Part shown: positions 28,866 through 37,500 of the stretch, one piece after another | Layout of the letters: each line of letters opens with the position of its first letter | Numbering within the stretch: the stretch's first letter is position 1 | Assembly: GCF_000711825.1 (NCBI RefSeq) | Contig: NZ_JONJ01000015.1 | Coordinates: 24,579 to 88,578 of the forward strand | Reading direction: 5' to 3' | From: [Clostridium] aminophilum DSM 10710 | GTDB lineage: Bacteria; Bacillota; Clostridia; Lachnospirales; Lachnospiraceae | Length of the DNA: 64,000 bases | Made by a program: the position numbers and the translations under genes | Notes under the pieces: model-generated | Databases searched by the model: none | What the model saw: the letters and a program-made list of their open reading frames with translations, nothing else | What the model was told of the DNA's origin: nothing

Positions 28866-30257
28866 TTAGTTCTTTCCGCTGAGCATCTCATCGATTCCCT
28901 TCGCGCCCGCTCTTCCTGCCTGCATTGCCAGAATAACGGTTGCCGCGCCGGTTACCGCGTCACCGCCGGCAAATACGCCCTTGCGGCTGGTCGCGCCGGT
29001 CTCTTCCTCGGCAACGATACACTTTCTGCGGTTGATCTCCAGTCCCTTTGTGGTCTTGGAAATCAGCGGATTCGGAGAAGTACCGAGAGACATGATGACT
29101 GCGTCGCACTCGATCTCGTACTCGGATCCCGGAACTTCCACCGGTCTTCTTCTTCCGGACTCATCCGGCTCGCCGAGCTCCATCCGGATCACGCGGATTC
29201 CGCGAACCCAGCCCTTCTCGTCAGTCAGGATCTCCACCGGATTGGTCAGAAGCTGGAAGATAATGCCTTCCTGCTTTGCGTGATGAACCTCCTCGACTCT
29301 CGCCGGAAGCTCTGCCTCACTTCTGCGGTATACAATATGTGTCTCCGCGCCAAGACGAAGAGCGGTTCTCGCCGCATCCATCGCCACGTTTCCGCCGCCG
29401 ACGACAACGCACTTCTTCGGCATCATGATCGGAGTATCGTACTCATCCAGATATGCACGCATGAGGTTGTTTCTGGTCAGGAACTCGTTTGCGGAGAATA
29501 CGCCGAGGGCGTTCTCACCCGGAATTCCCATGAACTTCGGAAGGCCTGCGCCGGATCCGATAAATACCGCGTCATATCCTCTCTCTTCAAGAAGTTCGTC
29601 AATCGTGACGGACTTGCCGATGATCACATCAGTCTCAATCTTTACGCCAAGCTTCGTCACTTCCTCGATCTCCGGAAGAACGACTCTGGACTTCGGCAGA
29701 CGGAACTCCGGAATACCGTAGGTCAGTACGCCGCCCGGCTGATGGAGTGCCTCAAAGATCGTCACGTCGTACCCCTTCTTTGCCAGGTCGCCGGCGCAGG
29801 AAAGGCCGGACGGGCCGGCACCGATGACTGCAACTTTCTTTCCGTTGGACGGAGCCTTTGCCGCCTCAACGCCGCCGTTTGCGCGGTTGGTATCTGCAAC
29901 GAAACGCTCCAGCTTTCCGATGGAAACAGCCTCGCCCTTGATTCCGCGGACGCAGACGCCCTCACACTGAGTCTCCTGCGGACATACACGGCCGCATACT
30001 GCCGGAAGACAGGAAGACTCTGCGATGACGCGGCCGGCTGCCGCAATATCGCCCTTTTTGATCTCACGGATAAATCCCGGAATGTCGATGTTCACCGGAC
30101 ATCCCTGAACACAGCGCGGATTCTTGCAGTCAAGACATCTCTCCGCCTCTGCCTTTGCTTCTTCTTCATTGTATCCGAGGCAGACCTCTTCAAAATTCTT
30201 TGCACGCACCAGCGGGTCCTGCTCACGTACCGGTACTTTCTTCATCATATCTGCCAT
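28866..30257 (-). CDS. nfnB: NADPH-dependent glutamate synthase small-chain-like / NfnB subunit of ferredoxin:NADP+ transhydrogenase
   Basis: A 463-residue flavoprotein. The N-terminal ferredoxin-like part has two Cys groups (CLDCKNPRCVQGCP at about 41, CGRVCPQETQCEGVC at about 91) for [4Fe-4S] clusters. FAD and NAD(P) Rossmann motifs follow: AVIGAGPSGLSCAGDLAKKG (about 145) and VVVGGGNVAMDAARTALRLGAE (about 285). The family alone could be the homotetrameric glutamate synthase GltA. The overlapping partner gene (NfnA-like) makes NfnB, the large subunit of the electron-bifurcating NADH-dependent ferredoxin:NADP+ oxidoreductase, the better call. The start overlaps the NfnA stop by one base (TAATG). 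Confidence 0.85.
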   Translation of the reverse strand: MADMMKKVPVREQDPLVRAKNFEEVCLGYNEEEAKAEAERCLDCKNPRCVQGCPVNIDIPGFIREIKKGDIAAAGRVIAESSCLPAVCGRVCPQETQCEGVCVRGIKGEAVSIGKLERFVADTNRANGGVEAAKAPSNGKKVAVIGAGPSGLSCAGDLAKKGYDVTIFEALHQPGGVLTYGIPEFRLPKSRVVLPEIEEVTKLGVKIETDVIIGKSVTIDELLEERGYDAVFIGSGAGLPKFMGIPGENALGVFSANEFLTRNNLMRAYLDEYDTPIMMPKKCVVVGGGNVAMDAARTALRLGAETHIVYRRSEAELPARVEEVHHAKQEGIIFQLLTNPVEILTDEKGWVRGIRVIRMELGEPDESGRRRPVEVPGSEYEIECDAVIMSLGTSPNPLISKTTKGLEINRRKCIVAEEETGATSRKGVFAGGDAVTGAATVILAMQAGRAGAKGIDEMLSGKN

Positions 30258-31144
30258 TAGTCTTCACCTCCGCACTGTCCGCAGCCGCCGTGATGGGTAT
30301 CGCCTTCCTTCAGCTTGAGCATCGCTCTTCCCTCCTGGGTCTTATAGAGCTGCTGACGCTCCATTGCCTCATCCCAGTTCACTTTATGGCCGTCAAACTC
30401 CGGTCCGTCCACGCATGCGAACTTCACTTCGTCACCGACGGTGAGACGACAGGCACCGCACATTCCGGTTCCGTCCACCATAATCGGGTTCATGCTGACA
30501 ATGGTCGGGATTCCGAGTTTTTCGGTTGTCATGCAACAGAACTTCATCATGATCATCGGACCGATCGCAACGCACATATCATAGTGTTTTCCCTGATTCT
30601 TCACAAGATCCTCGATCAGTGCGGTAACCATTCCCTTGAAGCCCTCGGAGCCGTCATCCGTCGCAATATAGAGGTTTGCGACCGACTTCATTTCCTCTGT
30701 ATAAATCAGGAGATCCTTATTCTTTGCGCCGATGATGACATCACACTCAATGCCGTGATCGTGCATCCATTTTGCCTGCGGATAAACCGGAGCGGTTCCG
30801 AGACCGCCTGCCACAAAGAGATACCGTCTCTTTTTCACTTCCTCGATATCCTCCGTCACAAAGTCGGACGGATTTCCAAGGGGGCCAACGATATCCGCGA
30901 AACGATCACCGGCCTTGTATCTGCTCATCTTTTCGCTGGTTGCTCCGACCGTCTGGATAACCAGAGTCAGTGTCTCCGCCTCACGATCGAAATCGCAGAT
31001 CGTAAACGGAACACGCTCCCCCTTCTCATCCGGTCTGACAATGACAAATTCTCCCGGCTGACATGCATGAGTGACATTCGGTGCTTTGACTACGAGACGA
31101 AAGATTCGCTCGGCCAGCTTTTCCGCCTTAAGAATCTCAAACAT
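30257..31144 (-). CDS. nfnA: sulfide dehydrogenase-like / NfnA subunit of ferredoxin:NADP+ transhydrogenase
   Basis: A 295-residue protein of the ferredoxin reductase fold. An FAD-binding barrel (about 1-95, with CQPGEFVIVRP and ERVPFTICDFD), an NAD-binding part (YLFVAGGLGTAPVYPQAKWM, about 108) and a C-terminal [2Fe-2S] site with three to four Cys (MCGACRLTVGDEVKFACVDGPEFDGHKV, about 227). This is the pattern of dihydroorotate dehydrogenase electron-transfer proteins and NfnA. The C-terminal GGCGQCGGED tail is Cys/Gly-rich. The start at 31144 has GGAGGG upstream. With NfnB it should balance NADH, NADPH and reduced ferredoxin during fermentation. An inverted-repeat operator candidate lies 260 bp upstream. 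Confidence 0.85.
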   Translation of the reverse strand: MFEILKAEKLAERIFRLVVKAPNVTHACQPGEFVIVRPDEKGERVPFTICDFDREAETLTLVIQTVGATSEKMSRYKAGDRFADIVGPLGNPSDFVTEDIEEVKKRRYLFVAGGLGTAPVYPQAKWMHDHGIECDVIIGAKNKDLLIYTEEMKSVANLYIATDDGSEGFKGMVTALIEDLVKNQGKHYDMCVAIGPMIMMKFCCMTTEKLGIPTIVSMNPIMVDGTGMCGACRLTVGDEVKFACVDGPEFDGHKVNWDEAMERQQLYKTQEGRAMLKLKEGDTHHGGCGQCGGED

Positions 31145-31399
31145 TGATTTCCCTCCTGTTATTCGGATGCATCGGTTCCTCTCCGTAGAGTTTCCAGCCG
31201 CCTTTCCCCGTTTTCTGCGTTTTCCGGAAAACAATCCGCGGATTTTGCCCTGTGCGGTATTTCCTTCAAACGCATTTTCCCCTATAATAGTGGACGGCAA
31301 AATGCTTCCTGATCCAAGTGATTATAGATAACGTCGCTATTATAACACAGTTTTGTGAAATCCGACAGAATCTTATCATTCCTCATTTCTATATTGTAT
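31145..31399. other. nfnA 5' region
   Basis: No gene is recognised between nfnA and the inverted repeat at 31400-31426. Candidate -10 elements (TATACA or TACAAT, minus strand, 31393-31400) place the transcription start near 31387 and give a leader of about 240 nt. Confidence 0.4.
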
Positions 31400-31426
31400 A
31401 ACGTTTTAGTTATAGAATAAAACGTT
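31400..31426. promoter_or_regulatory. inverted repeat operator candidate upstream of nfnAB
   Basis: AACGTTTTA (31400-31408), 9 bp, TAAAACGTT (31418-31426). It is a perfect 9-bp inverted repeat with two-helical-turn spacing. It overlaps a TTGACA (31426-31431, minus strand) and a TACAAT-type -10, so a bound protein would block transcription of nfnAB. It does not match the Rex consensus. Confidence 0.5.
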
Positions 31427-31606
31427 GTCAAGCAGGCTATGGACTTCGCTTCTCCCGTTTTTCCGGGAAATTGACAGACAGTACATGAACGACTCCGGTC
31501 AGCGGACGCCCCTGCGATCGGAAAGCCATGCTTCGGGGACGATTCCGGAATGAGCCTTGGCTGCGTTTTGCCCGACAATCACATCAGAAAGAAAGAGGTG
31601 CAAACC

Positions 31607-32161
31607 ATGTTTAAAAATATCGATTTCACCGGAAAGGCCGGCCGTCATTTTGCGATGATCGCCTGCGTTGACCAGCAATGGGGTATCGGCAAGGACGGCC
31701 GGCAGCTCGTCACGATCCCGGAAGATATGCAGATGTTCCGCCGCGCAACCATGGGCCGCATCGTGGTCATGGGCCGAAAGACCTTTCAGACCTTCGGTGC
31801 CATGCGTCCTCTGGAGGGACGTCTCAACGTTGTCCTCAGCAAGAATCCGTCCTTCAATCCGAAGGATGCCTACGTTGTCTCCGATCTCGAGGAAGCCATT
31901 GACATCATTGACCGTCTGGAGAAGGAAAATGATCTCCGGGACGAGGATGTGGTGATCATCGGCGGCGGCGAGATCTACCGTCAGTTTCTTCCGTACTGCG
32001 ACCAGGCGCTGATCACCCGGGTCGAATACACCTATGACGCCGACACCTTCATGGTGGATCTGGAAAAAGAGGGGTGGACTCTGGACAATGAATCCGACGA
32101 GCAGACCGCATTTGATCTGATCTACCACTACCGGCTGTATGTAAAACCGGAGGAGGAGTAA
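31607..32161 (+). CDS. folA: dihydrofolate reductase
   Basis: A 184-residue enzyme that reduces dihydrofolate to tetrahydrofolate with NADPH. Landmarks: HFAMIACVDQQWGIGKDGRQLVTIPEDMQMFRRAT (the Met20-type loop; the catalytic acidic residue is the Glu or Asp in IPEDMQ), GRIVVMGRKTFQTF, and VVIIGGGEIYRQFLPYCD for cofactor binding. It carries an N-terminal extension of about 12 residues. GAGGTG lies 6 bases before the ATG at 31607. No thymidylate synthase is adjacent. Two strong hairpins follow its stop codon at once. Confidence 0.93.
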   Translation: MFKNIDFTGKAGRHFAMIACVDQQWGIGKDGRQLVTIPEDMQMFRRATMGRIVVMGRKTFQTFGAMRPLEGRLNVVLSKNPSFNPKDAYVVSDLEEAIDIIDRLEKENDLRDEDVVIIGGGEIYRQFLPYCDQALITRVEYTYDADTFMVDLEKEGWTLDNESDEQTAFDLIYHYRLYVKPEEE

Positions 32162-32230
32162 AGTTTGAAAGTAAACTTTCAAACTTTGATTGACGGCTCA
32201 AATAGACAAGCAAGCTTGTCTGCTTGAGCC
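32161..32230 (+). promoter_or_regulatory. two tandem hairpins between folA and the acyltransferase gene
   Basis: Hairpin 1: AAGTTTGAAAGT (32161-32172) / ACTTTCAAACTT (32175-32186), perfect. Hairpin 2: GGCTCAA with TTGAGCC (32195-32201, 32224-32230) closing GACAAGC / GCTTGTC (32205-32211, 32214-32220). The second ends one base before the GGAGG site of the next gene, so it could affect translation. Neither is followed by a T-run. Confidence 0.6.
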
Positions 32231-32244
32231 TGGAGGACAAAAAT

Positions 32245-33378
32245 ATGAATCGCTCTCCCTACTGGGATATCGTAAAGGGAATCGGCATCCTTGCCATCGT
32301 AATCGGCCATACAGGGCTCGCCCACCGGTTCCTCTATCTCTTCCATGTAGCTCTCTTCTTTTTTATAACCGGCTTTCTATACAACGAAAAAAAATATGCC
32401 GGTAATCCCTGGGGATATTTTGCGGCCCGCGTCCGCGGCGTCTGGCCGAGATACATGGTATACACGGCATTTTTCGCCCTGATCCATAACTTCTGCGTGA
32501 CCCACGGGATTTATCGGGATCAGCCGATCTATTCCCTCCCGCAGATACTGGGTTCCATATTCACCTCCGTCACCTTCCAGTGCCCGGAACCGCTTCACGG
32601 TGCCCTGTGGTTTGTCCCGGTCTGGATCACCTCCGCGGCACTCTTCGGCGGCTGCGTGTGGGCGGGAAATGCGCTGTCTGCCAAGTTTAACCGCGCTCCT
32701 TCCGCGAAGGACTGTGCTCCGGCAAAAGACAGGACGGAGACCTGTTCTGATTTTGCCGCAGAGAAACCGGCCAAACTCCGACGCTGTGCATCCTTGTCCG
32801 CCGGCATTTTCGCAATGTTCTTCGGCCTTCTCGGTCTTCTGCTTGCAGCGGGAGCTGTCACTCTGCCTCTGAATATGCATGCCGCGGCTCTTGCCGTCCC
32901 GCTCTACTGGATGGCATGGATGGTTCAAAAATATCGTCCGGACTACCGGAAATTCATGTTCCTCCCCGGATGGATTGTCAGCGGCGTTTTCCTTGAAATC
33001 ATGCAGAGAATCGGCTGCCGGGTCAATGTCGCCGTTCTGAACATTCCGGGCGTACTCTACTATCTCTTTTCGCTGGTGGGTGCCTATCACGTTCTCAGCC
33101 TTGCCGACTTTCTTGAGAAGCACCGTTTTCTCCGGCCTCTGTCCAACATGATGGCAACGTTCGGGAAATACTCCTTCGATATCATGGCGCTGCATTTTGC
33201 TGTATTTAAGATGATCGATCTTCTCTACTGCAGACTGATTCTGCATGCGTCACCGGATGGTCTTTCCAGCCTGCCCGTCGGCTTCCGTTTTCTCACTCCG
33301 GTCTACATTGTTGCAGGCGTACTTATCCCGACACTGTCCGGAACAGTACTTGACCAAATTAAAAGGAAATACCATTAA
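32245..33378 (+). CDS. acyltransferase 3 family membrane protein
   Basis: A 377-residue integral membrane protein with about ten hydrophobic helices. The start RSPYWDIVKGIGILAIVIGHTG with the conserved Asp and His of acyltransferase 3 enzymes, and FFFITGFLYNEKKY, are family landmarks. These enzymes O-acetylate or otherwise acylate sugars of surface polymers. A cytosolic loop of about 40 residues rich in Lys, Ala and Glu is at about 150-190. GGAGG lies 7 bases before the ATG at 32245. A decayed second copy of its 3' region is found at 36164-36238. It follows folA but function is unrelated. Confidence 0.85.
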   Translation: MNRSPYWDIVKGIGILAIVIGHTGLAHRFLYLFHVALFFFITGFLYNEKKYAGNPWGYFAARVRGVWPRYMVYTAFFALIHNFCVTHGIYRDQPIYSLPQILGSIFTSVTFQCPEPLHGALWFVPVWITSAALFGGCVWAGNALSAKFNRAPSAKDCAPAKDRTETCSDFAAEKPAKLRRCASLSAGIFAMFFGLLGLLLAAGAVTLPLNMHAAALAVPLYWMAWMVQKYRPDYRKFMFLPGWIVSGVFLEIMQRIGCRVNVAVLNIPGVLYYLFSLVGAYHVLSLADFLEKHRFLRPLSNMMATFGKYSFDIMALHFAVFKMIDLLYCRLILHASPDGLSSLPVGFRFLTPVYIVAGVLIPTLSGTVLDQIKRKYH

Positions 33379-33406
33379 CCCAGTATTAAAACAAAATATT
33401 TTTTTG

Positions 33407-33448
33407 ACAAAAAGAAGCAGCCGGCATGAACCGACTGCTTTTCTTCTC
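33407..33448 (+). terminator. terminator-like hairpin after the acyltransferase gene
   Basis: AAGAAGCAG with CTGCTT and an inner CCGG/CCG part form a hairpin followed by TTTCTTCT, about 30 bp past the stop. Confidence 0.5.
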
Positions 33449-33526
33449 CGAATACTCCACTAAAATAGCATTTTGGCAAAATATATATTGTTTTCATATT
33501 TAATCCAGGAATTTAGAATAATTGAA

Positions 33527-34333
33527 TTATTTGCATCCCTTTCCATTCTTTTTTATTATGATTGCCGGAATCCCCAGTACACCCGCACTGCAAAGAAATG
33601 TGATCAGAATCCGCAGCGCAATATCCGAGAAAAACTCTTCCGGCATGATGCAGATCATACGGCTGACATGGGGATCAAACTCCCAGTTTCCCTGTGAGAA
33701 GAAGATCTCATGAAAGACCGTAAAATACTTTGTAAAATCAGAAGCGCAAAGCGCGCCGAATGCCGCCGCTGTTCCGAGGATCACAAGACACGTCCTGAGA
33801 TATCCGCAGCCAAGAATCGCCAGGGCTTCCCTTCCCTTTTTCCGTATCAGATATCCCGCGGTCAGAATGAGAAGCAGAATCGCCGCCGACCGCATCCGCA
33901 TCGCGGCCAGAAACACCTCCCGGACATCCGTCATGTGGGAGATCTCATCCTCCCGGTAGAATCCCTGAAGTTTTCCGTTGACCGGAACTTCCACGATCAG
34001 ATTCTCCCGCTCTCCGCGAAGGTAAAGCATGGTCTCGTCGATCACGGTATTGATGCCGTCATAGGCCATCCGGTCACCCTTCCAATATTCTAAAAGAAAG
34101 GGCACATTGTATTTCCGGAATTCCCGGTCGTAGAGTCCGGGAGTCCAATAGCAGACCGCCTCGAAGGAGGTGATAAGCACCGTAAAGAGCAGCGCCAGGG
34201 CAAATACCGCAGAGAGAATACCTTCCGTCCACGATCTTTTCTTTCCTTCTGTGCGTTTTTTTTCGCTTACACCATTCCAATTATCCCGGACATCCTCTGC
34301 CCTCTGCTCCGTGTCCTTTGGTGATTCTGTCAT
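33527..34333 (-). CDS. TIGR01906/DUF1461-type integral membrane protein
   Basis: A 268-residue membrane protein. After a charged N-terminus of about 40 residues come four hydrophobic segments at about 45-65, 155-175, 185-205 and 240-260. The extracellular part has the family features FRKYNVPFLLEYWKGDRMAYDGINTVIDETMLYLRGE and FYREDEISHMTDVREVF. The role of the family is unknown. GGGGGG lies 3-4 bases before the ATG at 34333. The gene is 63 bp downstream of the fused AmmeMemo gene and could be cotranscribed with it. Confidence 0.8.
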   Translation of the reverse strand: MTESPKDTEQRAEDVRDNWNGVSEKKRTEGKKRSWTEGILSAVFALALLFTVLITSFEAVCYWTPGLYDREFRKYNVPFLLEYWKGDRMAYDGINTVIDETMLYLRGERENLIVEVPVNGKLQGFYREDEISHMTDVREVFLAAMRMRSAAILLLILTAGYLIRKKGREALAILGCGYLRTCLVILGTAAAFGALCASDFTKYFTVFHEIFFSQGNWEFDPHVSRMICIMPEEFFSDIALRILITFLCSAGVLGIPAIIIKKNGKGCK

Positions 34334-34396
34334 ATTCCCCCCTGCTGCCATTTGTGACACCACACGCGAAAGTCACGAGTGTGCGGCGCCCGATTA

Positions 34397-35953
34397 TCAA
34401 TAATGCCTTACTACTTCAAAACGCTCCAGTTGTACGTCCCGGTCTTTCGGATCAATTCCTGCCTTCTGCTTTGCGATCTCGATCTGGCGTCTCACGGTAT
34501 CGACACCGTCCAGATTCGGGAGAAAAAGACCTCTCTTATTCCCCTTCGTCACGATCACACCGTACCGTTTCACATCCAGTTCTTCCGGAGATTCAATCCG
34601 CTCCGTCTTCCCCAGAACATCCACGCTGTAGTCCAGCCACTCCAGTTCCGATATCTTCACCGGTTCAAACCGCGGATCCGCCGAGCAGGCGCTCCTCGCA
34701 TTGGTGGAAATCTCCTCGGCGATGGAATCTTTCACCGCACTGATGGTACCGATACAGCCGCGAAGACGGCCCTTTTTATGGATTGACACGAAGACGCCGG
34801 CACTGCCTTCTGTCAGATTCTCCCAGACCGAAGCGGCTTCATCATCCAAATCCTCTTCCGTTAATTCCGGCAGGTTCTGATTCCACGCTCTTCGATCCTG
34901 GATCTTCTCCGTAGAACGGTCGGAATTGTTTCCGTCGTTATGGTTCTTTTCATCGCCATCCGGATCCGGAATCCGCTCTCCAAAAATCTCTCTCAGCGCA
35001 TCTTTTTCCCGGATCGTCTCCCCTCCCCGGACATACTCCTCGACGGCTTTTCTTGCAAGCTGCACGTAGGGGTCTTCCTTCTTCCGCCGCGCATGGAGCT
35101 TTTTCTTTTCCCGCCTCAGCCACCGGTCCAGCATATCCCGGGAAAGGTCCTCACCTCCCGCCCGGTAGACACAGATTCCGTACCCCACACCGGTCACATC
35201 CTGATGGACCAGCTTTTTCACACGAACCTTTGTCCGGTCCAGCGCTCCCGCCATCATCACAAAACTCCGATGGCCGCACTCCGCCGCCCTGTTGCAGAAA
35301 TTCTCGTCAAAATCCAGAAGCTCATCGAAAGCGCCCCGGCCCATGACATCCATGATCCGCTCATCGTATACCGGACCAGCCGGATCAAATCCATAAGGTC
35401 CGTCTTTGCGGAGCTTATGGGACAGATCGCCGCTGGCCACGAAGAACACTCTTCTTCCGAGAATTTCCGCCGTGTCGCGGATCAGCATTCCCAGCCGGTA
35501 GTGGTCTTCAAACGTCTCCCCGGAAAGGCCAATCCGGACAAGCTGATACTCCGGACACTTCGGATTGATAAAATGGAGCGGCACCATGGTTCCGTGATCG
35601 AGAGCCGGAAATTTCTCTCCCCGGGTTCCGGCCGGAATTCCCGCTTCTCGGGCAAGTTTCGAGAGCATCTCCGTAAACTGGACATCGTAATCCACGTGAA
35701 ATTTTGCATTCTTCACGCCGAACTCTCCCAAATCACCGTCCGCCCCGTATCCGGGAGAAATATGGAAATAATCCAGATACTGCACGCTGTGCGGAGATGC
35801 CAGAACAATGGTATCCGGCTCACAGTCCGCGACAAACTCCGCCGTCTTCTCATAGGCGGCAATTGTTTTCCGGATTTTCTTTTCGCTTCCCTGTCCGATC
35901 TCCGGAATAATCATCGGAGGATGTGGAACCATACATGCACCAACGATCGCCAT
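34397..35953 (-). CDS. fused AmmeMemoRadiSam system proteins B and A (Memo-like plus AMMECR1)
   Basis: A 518-residue fusion. Residues 1 to about 265 are Memo/LigB-like: VGACMVPHPPMIIPEIGQG, VLASPHSVQYLDYF, FPALDHGTMVPLHFI and FVASGDLSHKL supply the metal-site His residues. Residues about 310-518 are AMMECR1-like: DPYVQLARKAVEEYVRGG, GVFVSIHKKGRLRGCIGTI and ARSACSADPRFEPVKISEL. A hydrophilic insertion of about 45 residues (rich in Asp, Asn, Arg and Glu) lies inside the AMMECR1 N-terminal part. The start at 35953 has GGGAGG 9 bases upstream. The radical SAM partner of the system is not in the window. Biological role unknown. Confidence 0.87.
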   Translation of the reverse strand: MAIVGACMVPHPPMIIPEIGQGSEKKIRKTIAAYEKTAEFVADCEPDTIVLASPHSVQYLDYFHISPGYGADGDLGEFGVKNAKFHVDYDVQFTEMLSKLAREAGIPAGTRGEKFPALDHGTMVPLHFINPKCPEYQLVRIGLSGETFEDHYRLGMLIRDTAEILGRRVFFVASGDLSHKLRKDGPYGFDPAGPVYDERIMDVMGRGAFDELLDFDENFCNRAAECGHRSFVMMAGALDRTKVRVKKLVHQDVTGVGYGICVYRAGGEDLSRDMLDRWLRREKKKLHARRKKEDPYVQLARKAVEEYVRGGETIREKDALREIFGERIPDPDGDEKNHNDGNNSDRSTEKIQDRRAWNQNLPELTEEDLDDEAASVWENLTEGSAGVFVSIHKKGRLRGCIGTISAVKDSIAEEISTNARSACSADPRFEPVKISELEWLDYSVDVLGKTERIESPEELDVKRYGVIVTKGNKRGLFLPNLDGVDTVRRQIEIAKQKAGIDPKDRDVQLERFEVVRHY

Positions 35954-36105
35954 AGACTGTCGCCTCCCGCGTATTTTCCATTTCCGGTGAAGAGGTTTTC
36001 GGATCCGTCCTGTTTTTCGCATTGTCTCCGATTCTGTCATCCGATGTCAACGGATCCCGGTTGCAATCTTATGTTATCCATTATAAAAAATATTTTGATA
36101 TATGA

Positions 36106-36146
36106 AAAGAGCAGGCTTCCGCGCATCCGGCGGTTGCCTGCTCTTT
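36106..36146 (-). terminator. intrinsic terminator after the small membrane protein gene
   Basis: AAAGAGCAGGC (36106-36116) / GCCTGCTCTTT (36136-36146), an 11-bp stem ending in TTTT on the minus strand. Confidence 0.8.
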
Positions 36147-36163
36147 CCAGTATACATAACTGC

Positions 36164-36238
36164 GATGTTCGGAAAGTACTCCTTCGATGTCATGGCGCTG
36201 CATTTACTGTACGAAGGATGATTGATCGTCTTTGCGTC
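36164..36238 (+). pseudogene. remnant of an acyltransferase gene
   Basis: About 75 bp closely resemble the acyltransferase gene at 33157-33231: both encode FGKYSFD(I/V)MALH followed by a conserved stretch (ATGATTGATCGTCTT against ATGATCGATCTTCTC), but here a 4-base deletion shifts the frame and a stop follows. Nothing else of the gene is left, so it is a decayed partial copy. Confidence 0.65.
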
Positions 36239-36262
36239 TCATTCCCGATCAGACATGGATCA

Positions 36263-36577
36263 TCATGAATTGGAAACCTGTATTGTCATAATCGATACGA
36301 GAAACAGCAGCAGAAAAAGTAATTTGAATGAATTCTCATATGCCTTATATAAGGCCGGCTTTTCCGTTTTAACCTTTTCCACATTCAACACCGAAAATTT
36401 ATTTCCAAAAAAATACTGGCATATCTGAATCACAAGAATCAGTATTGCGCCGGCATACAACATATTCTTATACGGTTCTAAAGCTGAAACAAACAACCGC
36501 AGACAAAACAGCGCAATTACGGTCAATTCAGCGATCCAGAAAACAAAGAATCCCAAATACTTTGAAATATGCTTCAT
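36263..36577 (-). CDS. small three-helix membrane protein, unknown
   Basis: A 104-residue protein with hydrophobic segments at about 8-30, 38-58 and 83-100 and a basic loop (NVEKVKTEKPALYKAYENSFK) between the last two. I recognise no family. The ribosome binding site is weak (AGGGAAAG about 11 bases before the ATG). It lies 38 bp past rfbA on the same strand and before a terminator, so it may be the last gene of the rfbB-rfbA operon, perhaps involved in the surface polymer. Composition is more AT-rich than its neighbours. Confidence 0.6.
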   Translation of the reverse strand: MKHISKYLGFFVFWIAELTVIALFCLRLFVSALEPYKNMLYAGAILILVIQICQYFFGNKFSVLNVEKVKTEKPALYKAYENSFKLLFLLLFLVSIMTIQVSNS

Positions 36578-36615
36578 TTATACTAATTCTTTCCCTGATA
36601 TCTGCATTTCCGTGA

Positions 36616-37500
36616 TCAGTACTTCAGTTTTCCTTCCGCCACGGCCTTCAGATGGGTTCCGTACGGGCTCTTTCCGTATTTCTCTGCGGATTCCAGAAGC
36701 TTTTCAGAGTCGATCCAATGGTTGATGTATGCGATCTCTTCCGGTGCGGAGATGGTGATGCCCTGAAGTTCCTCGATGGTGCGGACGAATTCCGCCGCCT
36801 CCAGAAGACTCGCCATTGTGCCGGTATCCAGCCATGCGAAGCCTCGGCCCAGCAGCTGCACATTCAGCTGATCCTTCTGAAGATACATGTCATTCAGCGT
36901 CGTGATCTCCAGCTCCCCTCTGGCGGACGGCTTTACCTCATTGGCCATTCTGCTCACGCCGGCCGGATAGAAATAGAGTCCCGTTACGGCGTAATTGCTC
37001 TTCGGTTTGGCGGGCTTCTCCTCGATGGAGATGGCTTTACCGCTCTCGTCAAACTCGACGATGCCGAAGCGCTCCGGATCATTGACATAGTAACCGAATA
37101 CGGTTGCTTTTCCGTTCTCCGCGCTTTCCGCAGCAGCCTTCAGCGTCTTGCGGAAACCGTTTCCGTAGAAAATGTTATCGCCGAGCACCATCGCGCACGC
37201 GTCGTCGCCGATAAATTCCTCGCCGAGGATAAATGCCTGCGCAAGTCCGTCCGGTGACGGCTGAACCTTATAGGAAAGATTGATTCCGAACTGACTTCCG
37301 TCGCCGAGAAGCGCCTCAAAACGCGGTGTGTCGGTCGGTGTGGAGATGATCAGAATATCCCTGATTCCCGCCAGCATCAGCGTGGACAGCGGATAATAGA
37401 TCATCGGCTTATCGTAAACCGGAAGAAGCTGTTTACTGGTCACCATGGTCAACGGATAGAGGCGGGTTCCCGCGCCGCCCGCAAGAACGATTCCCTTCAT
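36616..37500 (-). CDS. rfbA: glucose-1-phosphate thymidylyltransferase
   Basis: A 294-residue enzyme making dTDP-glucose from dTTP and glucose-1-phosphate, the first step of dTDP-rhamnose synthesis. [40 protein letters not shown] is the nucleotidyltransferase signature; [12 protein letters not shown] and [31 protein letters not shown] are further landmarks. Its ATG overlaps the rfbB stop (TGATG), so the two are coupled. Length is normal. Confidence 0.96.
   Translation of the reverse strand: MKGIVLAGGAGTRLYPLTMVTSKQLLPVYDKPMIYYPLSTLMLAGIRDILIISTPTDTPRFEALLGDGSQFGINLSYKVQPSPDGLAQAFILGEEFIGDDACAMVLGDNIFYGNGFRKTLKAAAESAENGKATVFGYYVNDPERFGIVEFDESGKAISIEEKPAKPKSNYAVTGLYFYPAGVSRMANEVKPSARGELEITTLNDMYLQKDQLNVQLLGRGFAWLDTGTMASLLEAAEFVRTIEELQGITISAPEEIAYINHWIDSEKLLESAEKYGKSPYGTHLKAVAEGKLKY

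Noticed and set aside
28866..30257. Homotetrameric glutamate synthase GltA as sole call
   Set aside because: The one-base overlap with an NfnA-like gene makes the NfnAB transhydrogenase the better reading, although the family is shared.
31400..31426. Rex binding site
   Set aside because: The Rex consensus (TTGTGA-type ends around an A/T core) does not match AACGTTTTA-N9-TAAAACGTT.
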